Source: an uncultured Collinsella sp. (GTDB lineage: Bacteria > Actinomycetota > Coriobacteriia > Coriobacteriales > Coriobacteriaceae). From it: DNA of 41,195 nt. The notes beneath the pieces are model-generated. The model was given only the letters and a program-made list of their open reading frames with translations. It made no database searches and was not told the DNA's origin. Position 1 is the first letter of the stretch, and each line of letters begins with the position of its first letter. The stretch lies in assembly GCA_900544725.1 (NCBI GenBank), contig UQWK01000012.1:1-41195 (forward strand), given 5' to 3'. A program made the translations under genes and the position numbers. This document shows, piece after piece, positions 35,622 to 41,195 of the stretch.

Positions 35622-36983
35622 CTACAGAATAAATCGAAGGATGTCGGAACGAAGCATATAGACAAACAGCAGCGCAAAGAGCGCGATGCCCACATAGCTC
35701 ACAATCGTCTGGACCTTGAGCGGAAGCTCGCGGCCCGCAATCTTTTGAATGATCTCGATGACCAGCTTACCGCCATCGAGCGGCGGGATGGGCAGCAGGT
35801 TCATAAAGCCAAGCGAGAACGAAATGAGGGCGGCAAACGAAAGGAACGTGGCAGGGCCGGCAGCAGCAGCCTGCGAGGACATAACGCTAATACCCACGAT
35901 CGAAGAGGACTGATCGAGAATCTCCATCGTATGCTGCGGCTGGAGAAGGCGCATCACGCCCTCCGCTGTCTGCACGACATAGGAGAACGACAGGCGAGCC
36001 GACGTGATGGGGTCTAAACGGACCACCTGCGTAGAGGCATACACACCGAGGCGCTCATCCTCTTTGAGTGCAACCGTGGTCGTATGCTGTTTGCCGTCAC
36101 GCTCATACTCGATGGCGATATCGTCCTTACCGGCAGCCTTGCCGATGGCATCGTAAACGTCCATCCAGGTAGAGCACGATACTCCGTCGACCGAAAGGAT
36201 CGCGTCGCCGCCCTCGATTCCCGCCGCGGCGGCAATCGAGCCTTCGTCAACCTGGCCGATCACATTGGTATCCACCGGCACGGTGACACCCGCAATGGAA
36301 TAGATGCTCATAAGGAGCAAAAAGCCCGTCAGGATATTGACGATAATGCCCGCAAGCAACATAAAGGAACGCTTGACAAAGCCCTGGCCCAAATAGGTGT
36401 GCGAGCGCTCGCGTGCAAGGAATTCAGACTCGGCGCACGGCAGCTCCCATACATCGCCCTCGGCAGTCGCGTGCTCACGATCGAACCGACGGCCGTCAAA
36501 GGTGGTATAACCCGCCGCGTCACGCGGCAGGGTCTGGTACTTGGTGGGATAGTAATTGGGCGAAGGCTTTTCCCCTTCTTCATACCAGGGAGCGATGGAG
36601 CCCCAGCCCAACAGCAAAGCACAGGCCTCGAGCACATCCTCCTCGGACAGCTCGAGCTCGACGGCAAGATCGGCCACCGTCACCCGGCCGTGACGATAGA
36701 TGGCAGCAAGCACGCGGTCGGCACAGGAGACGTCGGTCGGATCCATGCCACAAATGGCTGCATAGCCACCCAGCAGCAGCGGCGTCACGCCAAACTTGGT
36801 GCCGATACGACGCGACGTGTGGTGGATATCAAAGCGACACGGCAGGCCCAAAAAGAACTCAGTCACGCGGACACCGCAGGCACGCGCCGCCAAAAAGTGG
36901 CCGCCCTCGTGCAAAAACACGAGGACGGAAAGCATCAGCAGGCCCCAAAAGACCGATGAGAGAACGCTCAGAACAGTATCCAT
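35622..36983 (-). CDS. rseP: RseP/RIP site-2 metalloprotease with an inserted domain
   Basis: Intramembrane zinc protease that cuts anti-sigma factors or other membrane proteins. HEGGH (25-29) lies in the first transmembrane helix and PPLDGGKL in a later one; a PDZ domain (about 240-300, VIGQVDEGSIAAAAGIEGGD) sits between. Odd is a long segment at 80-200, between LLLGGYAAICG and FVKRSFMLLAGIIVN, where family members are much shorter. Residues 86-130 look like a winged helix. The protein has 453 residues from ATG 36983; a TTG 15 bases earlier is possible, and neither has an ideal ribosome binding site. The place between dxr and ispG is the usual one. Confidence 0.93.
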   Translation of the reverse strand: MDTVLSVLSSVFWGLLMLSVLVFLHEGGHFLAARACGVRVTEFFLGLPCRFDIHHTSRRIGTKFGVTPLLLGGYAAICGMDPTDVSCADRVLAAIYRHGRVTVADLAVELELSEEDVLEACALLLGWGSIAPWYEEGEKPSPNYYPTKYQTLPRDAAGYTTFDGRRFDREHATAEGDVWELPCAESEFLARERSHTYLGQGFVKRSFMLLAGIIVNILTGFLLLMSIYSIAGVTVPVDTNVIGQVDEGSIAAAAGIEGGDAILSVDGVSCSTWMDVYDAIGKAAGKDDIAIEYERDGKQHTTTVALKEDERLGVYASTQVVRLDPITSARLSFSYVVQTAEGVMRLLQPQHTMEILDQSSSIVGISVMSSQAAAAGPATFLSFAALISFSLGFMNLLPIPPLDGGKLVIEIIQKIAGRELPLKVQTIVSYVGIALFALLFVYMLRSDILRFIL

Positions 36984-37008
36984 AAAACGAAAAAGCAATC
37001 CTTATGGG

Positions 37009-38196
37009 TTAAGAACGGGTTGCGGCAAGCACCTGCGCGGCCTTTTCACGCGCCCACGCATCGATTTCGCGAAGCTGGTCAAACGAATCGACCGTCTGCG
37101 CATCGTGAGCATCCATGCAGGATTCCACAATACGGTCGATATCGGTAAAACTGCAGCCATCATGCAGGAAGGCATCGACGGCGACCTCGTTGGCGGCATT
37201 GAGCACGCACGGCATGGTGCCGCCCGTCTTGCCGGCACGTTCGGCCAGCGCAAGGCAGCGGAAGGTATCCATGTCGGCCGCGTCAAAGGTAAGCTGCCCC
37301 AACTCGCGGAAATCGATACGCGGAGCCGGAGTATCCCAACGCTCGGGATACGAGAAAGCAAACTGGATGGGAATGCGCATGTCGGAGGCACCGAGATGCG
37401 CCATCACGGAGCCGTCGGCAAACTCGACCATGGAGTGAATCTTGGACTGGCGCTGCACGACCACGTTAATGAAATCGAGATCGCAGCCGAACAGATGCAT
37501 GGCCTCGATACGTTCCAGACCTTTGTTCATGAGGGTGGCGGAATCAATCGTGATCTTGGCACCCATAGCCCACGTGGGATGCGCCAGGGCATCGGCACGT
37601 GTCACGCGATCGAGCTCGTCACGCGTGCGACCAAAGAACGGGCCGCCCGAGCAGGTAAGCCAAATGCAGTGAGCCTCGCGCGGATTCTCGCCCAGATAGC
37701 ACTGGTAGATGGCAGAATGCTCGGAGTCGACCGGGATGAGCTGACCCGGCTGCGCCAACGGCATCAGCAGATCGCCACCGACAACGAGCGACTCCTTGTT
37801 GGCCAGGGCAAGACGCTTGTTCGAGGTCAGGGCAGCATGGCTCGCCTCGAGACCGGCAGCGCCCACGATGGCCACGAGCACGCAGTCGACATCATCGCGC
37901 CGCGCGAGATCGCACACGTCCTGCGCGCCAACGCCGAGCTTCGTGCCCTCGGGCAATTCCTGCAGCACGGCGTCGGCGCCATGGGAGGCGTCCGCCACGG
38001 CAACCGCCGGAACCGAGAACTCACGGGCAGCGGCAACGAGCTCGGAGGTGCTGGAGTTAACGGACAGCGCCGTCACCTGCAGGCGATCGGCATGCTGACG
38101 GCACACGTCGAGCGCCTGAGTGCCGATAGAACCCGTACAGCCCAGAATGGCAACACGAAGACGCCCGTCGGGACCGTAGGTGGTCTGATAAGCCAT
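37009..38196 (-). CDS. dxr: 1-deoxy-D-xylulose 5-phosphate reductoisomerase
   Basis: First committed step of the MEP pathway, DXP to MEP with NADPH. The 395-residue product has the Rossmann start VAILGCTGSIGTQALDV, the LANKESLVVGG loop, the metal and substrate residues in PVDSEHSAIYQC, and SGGPFFGRTRDEL. ATG 38196 overlaps the cdsA stop as TAATG, with GGAGG nine bases upstream. The 63 open codons upstream run inside cdsA and are discarded. Confidence 0.97.
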   Translation of the reverse strand: MAYQTTYGPDGRLRVAILGCTGSIGTQALDVCRQHADRLQVTALSVNSSTSELVAAAREFSVPAVAVADASHGADAVLQELPEGTKLGVGAQDVCDLARRDDVDCVLVAIVGAAGLEASHAALTSNKRLALANKESLVVGGDLLMPLAQPGQLIPVDSEHSAIYQCYLGENPREAHCIWLTCSGGPFFGRTRDELDRVTRADALAHPTWAMGAKITIDSATLMNKGLERIEAMHLFGCDLDFINVVVQRQSKIHSMVEFADGSVMAHLGASDMRIPIQFAFSYPERWDTPAPRIDFRELGQLTFDAADMDTFRCLALAERAGKTGGTMPCVLNAANEVAVDAFLHDGCSFTDIDRIVESCMDAHDAQTVDSFDQLREIDAWAREKAAQVLAATRS

Positions 38197-39110
38197 TACA
38201 GCACGCCTCCGATCATCAGCAGCAGCTGCGCGGTAATGCAGCCAAAGATGAGCGAATCGCTGCGGTCGAGCATACCGCCGTGGCCCGGGATGAGATTGCC
38301 GGAATCTTTGACGCCCACACCGCGCTTGATACGCGATTCGATAAGGTCGCCGATAACGCCCAGGATGGAGACGACCACGCCGCACAGCAGTGCATAGGGC
38401 AGGCTCAGCTTATAGAAGTGCGTTGCCCACAGGATGAGCCAGATCAAGACAGAGCCCAAAATGCCGCCGACAAAGCCTTCCCAGCTCTTTTTGGGAGAGA
38501 TCTTGGGAACCATCTTATGCTTGCCAATGCGGCTGCCCACGATATAGGCAAACGAGTCGGAAACCCAAAGGGACGCGCAAACGCCCACCGAAAGCAGTGC
38601 GCCGGCAAAACCGGGCACGGCATCGCGCAGCAGCACGATAGCCGACAGCATAAAGCCAGTGTAGATAGGGCCCATGAGCGTAACGGCAACGTCAGAGATG
38701 CGAGTGCGCGGAGACCAGACATACCAGATACCAACCGCAAGCATCAAAGCGAACAGCAGGGCGTTCAACAGCAGCGAATCGCCCAGAGCCGAGAGCGGAA
38801 AGAGCACGGCGGCAGCGATACCAAGGCGCTCGTTGGCAACCTTGCCGTCGAGCCTCGTCATGCGGAAGAACTCATAGCAGCACAGGCCGCTCATGACGGA
38901 CACGAAGATGGCCGTGGGCACAATACCCAAAACCAGGCACAGGATAAAGACAACGGCATAGACGATACCGGCGGCGGCACGGGTGATAAAGCCCGCCAGC
39001 CACGAACCGGAGCCGCTCTTCGCTGCAGGCGCCCCTGCAGCGGAAGCCTTACGCGCGGGCTTCGCGGAAGTAGGCGCCTTGGGAGCGGATGCCTTGGGAC
39101 GTTCGGACAC
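38196..39110 (-). CDS. cdsA: Phosphatidate cytidylyltransferase
   Basis: Membrane enzyme that makes CDP-diacylglycerol from phosphatidate and CTP. After a 40-residue Ala/Lys/Pro-rich cytoplasmic start come about eight transmembrane helices. The family signature runs SRIKRGVGVKDSGNLIPGHG and then GMLDRSDS; PKKSWEGFVGG is also conserved. 304 residues. The start is GTG 39110 with GGAGG seven bases upstream, 2 bp after the uppS stop. Confidence 0.96.
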   Translation of the reverse strand: MSERPKASAPKAPTSAKPARKASAAGAPAAKSGSGSWLAGFITRAAAGIVYAVVFILCLVLGIVPTAIFVSVMSGLCCYEFFRMTRLDGKVANERLGIAAAVLFPLSALGDSLLLNALLFALMLAVGIWYVWSPRTRISDVAVTLMGPIYTGFMLSAIVLLRDAVPGFAGALLSVGVCASLWVSDSFAYIVGSRIGKHKMVPKISPKKSWEGFVGGILGSVLIWLILWATHFYKLSLPYALLCGVVVSILGVIGDLIESRIKRGVGVKDSGNLIPGHGGMLDRSDSLIFGCITAQLLLMIGGVL

Positions 39111-39112
39111 GA

Positions 39113-39907
39113 TTAAGCCTCCTCGGTCTTGCTCAGTCCACCAAACCTACGGTCGCGACCCTGGTAGGCCAAAATGGCGTCGACAAGGCCCCAGCGGTCA
39201 AAGTCGGGCCAATAGGTATCGGTGACATAGAACTCGGAATAGGCAACCTGCCACAGCAGATAGTTCGAAAGACGAAGCTCGCCGGAGGTGCGAATCACAA
39301 GCTCCGGATCGGGCAGCCCAGCGGTGTACAGGTGCGAAGCCACCATATCATCGTCGATAGCGGCGGGATCGATCTTGCCGGCAGCCGCATCAAGCGCGAT
39401 CTGGCGGACAGCGCGGGTGATCTCAGCACGGGCACCGTAGTTAACGGCCAGCGCCAGCGTCATACCGGTATGGTCGGCGCACTCGGCAAGGCCGCGCTCA
39501 AAGACGTCGCGGGTCTTCTTGGGCAGCGCGGAAATATCGCCTAAAAAGACAACGCGAACATTCTCGCGCTTAAGCAGCGGCAGCTCATCGATAAACGTCT
39601 TGGCAAACAGGTGCATCAGAACGTTGACTTCGTGCTGCGGGCGATTCCAGTTTTCGGTCGAAAATGCATAGGCCGAAAGCACGTCGACGCCCAGGCGCAC
39701 GCAGGCGGTAATGATCTCGCGCAGAGAGACGATGCCGGCCTTGTGGCCTTCGGTGCGGGCAAGACCGCGCGCCGTGGCCCAACGGCCGTTGCCGTCCATG
39801 ATGCACGAAATATGGTGCGGAATGTTATTGAGGTCAAGGTCGGAAAAACCGACGCCCGCAGGGGCGTCGGCAAAGTACTCGACCAGTTTATGCTCGTCGT
39901 ATTGCAC
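39113..39907 (-). CDS. uppS: Isoprenyl (undecaprenyl) diphosphate synthase
   Basis: cis-Prenyltransferase that builds the C55 carrier for peptidoglycan precursors from FPP and IPP. IMDGNGRWA holds the catalytic Asp; GHKAG, STENWNRP and RTSGELRLSNYLLWQ are the other conserved regions. 264 residues. The start is GTG 39907, 1 bp after the frr stop, with GGAG in the last codons of frr. The product length (C55 or other) cannot be fixed from sequence. Confidence 0.96.
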   Translation of the reverse strand: MQYDEHKLVEYFADAPAGVGFSDLDLNNIPHHISCIMDGNGRWATARGLARTEGHKAGIVSLREIITACVRLGVDVLSAYAFSTENWNRPQHEVNVLMHLFAKTFIDELPLLKRENVRVVFLGDISALPKKTRDVFERGLAECADHTGMTLALAVNYGARAEITRAVRQIALDAAAGKIDPAAIDDDMVASHLYTAGLPDPELVIRTSGELRLSNYLLWQVAYSEFYVTDTYWPDFDRWGLVDAILAYQGRDRRFGGLSKTEEA

Positions 39908-39908
39908 C

Positions 39909-40445
39909 TTAGATCTCCATGACCTCGGCTTCTTTTTCCTTCAGAAGCTCCTCAACCTTGGCAACATACTCGTCGGTATGCTTCTGGACCTTGGCCTGCT
40001 CGCGACGGACATCGTCCTCGGTGAGCTCCTCATCGCGCTCGAGCTTATTGTTAAAGTCGCGGCGGATGTTTCGGATGGAGACCTTGGCCTGCTCGGCGTA
40101 CTCGCGGCACTCCTTAACGAGCTCGCGGCGACGCTCCTCGGTGGGAGCCGGGAACGGCAGACGCACGACGGTACCATCGGAGTTGGGGGTAATGCCCAGG
40201 TCGGAGGCACTGATGGCCTTGACGATGGCATTGATGAGCGCCTTATCCCACGGCTCGATAAGCAGCATATGGGCCTCGGGGGTCTTAACGGCGGCAACCT
40301 GCGTGACGGGTGTGGGAACACCGTAGTAGTCGACGGTGATGTCAGACAGGATGTTGGCGTTAGCGCGGCCAGTGCGGACCTTGGAGAAATTGTGCTTGAG
40401 GGACTCGAGCGACTTGTCCATGTGGGCGGTGATGTTCTCTGCCAT
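39909..40445 (-). CDS. frr: Ribosome recycling factor
   Basis: Splits post-termination ribosomes together with EF-G. The three-helix bundle shows KVRTGRANANILSDITVDYYG, EPWDKALINAIVKAI, and RLPFPAPTEERRRELVKECR, with a coiled-coil C-terminus. The product is 178 residues, slightly shorter than the usual 185. ATG has GGAGG seven bases upstream and lies 2 bp after pyrH. Confidence 0.98.
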   Translation of the reverse strand: MAENITAHMDKSLESLKHNFSKVRTGRANANILSDITVDYYGVPTPVTQVAAVKTPEAHMLLIEPWDKALINAIVKAISASDLGITPNSDGTVVRLPFPAPTEERRRELVKECREYAEQAKVSIRNIRRDFNNKLERDEELTEDDVRREQAKVQKHTDEYVAKVEELLKEKEAEVMEI

Positions 40446-40447
40446 GC

Positions 40448-41170
40448 TTAATCCTCCTGATAGACGAGCGTGCCGACGGGCTCACCCGCGAGCGCGCGCT
40501 TGACGGTGTCCTCGCCATCGATGTTGAGGACCAAAATGGGCATACGGTTGTCCTGGCAAAGAGCCGTAGCCGTGGAATCCATAACCTGCAGGCCGCGAAC
40601 GAGCACCTCGTGATAGGTGATCTTGTCAAAGCGGACGGCGTCAGCGCACTTGACGGGATCCTTGTCGTAGATGCCATCAACCTTGGTGGCTTTAATCAGA
40701 ATCTCGGCACCGATCTCGCAGGCGCGAAGGGCCGCGGCGGTGTCAGTCGTAAAGTACGGATTACCCGATCCGGCGGCAAAGATAACGACGTTGCCCTTGG
40801 ACAGGTGGTTGATGGCGCGACGGCGAATATAGGGCTCGCAGATCTCGTTCATCTGGATAGCGCTCATCACGCGGCAGGGAACATCGTTGTGCTCGAAGGC
40901 ATCCTGCAGGGCAAGCGCGTTCATAACGGTAGCGAGCATGCCCATGTAATCGGCCTGGGCGCGGTCCATACCACCGGCGGCGCCGGCCATGCCGCGGAAA
41001 ATATTGCCGCCGCCGACAACGACGCCAACCTCATGACCAACGGCGAGCAGCTCCTTAACCTGCTTGGCAAGATGATCGGTAACCTTGGGGTCGATGCCGT
41101 AGTGGCCGTCGCCCATCAGCGCTTCGCCGGAAAGTTTAAGAAGCACGCGTTTATATCGGATGTCGGACAA
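40448..41170 (-). CDS. pyrH: Uridylate kinase
   Basis: Hexameric UMP kinase of the amino acid kinase fold. KRVLLKLSGEALMG, VVVGGGNIFRG, FAAGSGNPYFTTDTAAALRA and the Asp-rich TKVDGIYDKDP are all present. 240 residues. The start is TTG 41170, with AGGAGG six bases upstream, so the non-ATG start is well supported. It is the first visible gene of the operon; the usual partners rpsB and tsf would lie beyond the right end. Confidence 0.98.
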   Translation of the reverse strand: MSDIRYKRVLLKLSGEALMGDGHYGIDPKVTDHLAKQVKELLAVGHEVGVVVGGGNIFRGMAGAAGGMDRAQADYMGMLATVMNALALQDAFEHNDVPCRVMSAIQMNEICEPYIRRRAINHLSKGNVVIFAAGSGNPYFTTDTAAALRACEIGAEILIKATKVDGIYDKDPVKCADAVRFDKITYHEVLVRGLQVMDSTATALCQDNRMPILVLNIDGEDTVKRALAGEPVGTLVYQED

Positions 41171-41195
41171 AGGGATCCTCCTTTAATTAGACTCA

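Overview
The window looks like chromosomal core sequence of a high-GC, anaerobic actinobacterium, most likely a coriobacterium of the Collinsella type. The reasons are high GC, many GTG and TTG starts, an actinobacterial integration host factor (mihF) beside gmk and rpoZ, the MEP isoprenoid genes, a fermentative AdhE, and strong overall family resemblance. The genus is inference from gene content and style, not from a database match. I count 39 protein genes: 36 on the minus strand and 3 (rpmB, adhE and a small phosphotransferase) on the plus strand. I saw no rRNA, tRNA, CRISPR array, prophage or defence island.

Layout from left to right; minus-strand genes are transcribed right to left. 1-2.8 kb: pnp and rpsO, each followed by an intrinsic terminator. 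2.9-14.4 kb: an eleven-gene run in the order lepA, dusB, hemW, a membrane-anchored DnaJ-like gene, dnaJ, mtaB, phoH, ybeY, dgkA, era, recO (translation, tRNA modification, chaperones, RNA processing, envelope lipid, recombination). 14.5-14.8 kb: rpsT with its own strong terminator. 14.9-19.0 kb: comEA-comEC-holA (DNA uptake and polymerase delta subunit). 19.2-21.6 kb: mihF-gmk-rpoZ-thiI with a terminator. 21.9-27.2 kb: pyrR-pyrB-pyrC-pyrK-pyrD-pyrF, the de novo pyrimidine operon, with a leader that contains a terminator hairpin. 27.4-27.9 kb: rpmB on the plus strand behind an inverted-repeat-rich promoter. 27.9-29.0 kb: one REP-associated (Y1, HUH) transposase gene bounded by two 51-bp inverted repeats. 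29.1-32.6 kb: adhE and a phosphotransferase-fold gene on the plus strand. 32.8-41.2 kb: pyrH-frr-uppS-cdsA-dxr-rseP-ispG-proS, a tightly packed operon joining ribosome recycling with isoprenoid, undecaprenyl and phospholipid synthesis.

Most of the window is ordinary housekeeping. The items I find most worth a second look are: (1) a DnaJ homologue whose C-terminal substrate-binding half is replaced by about three membrane helices; (2) an RseP-type site-2 protease with an inserted segment of roughly 120 residues that looks partly like a winged helix; (3) the RAYT gene with its near-perfect inverted repeat pair; (4) several leader and promoter arrangements: a possibly leaderless lepA, the pyr leader, hairpins in the rpsT, rpsO and pnp leaders, the rpmB operator-like repeats, and a recurring extended -10 motif.
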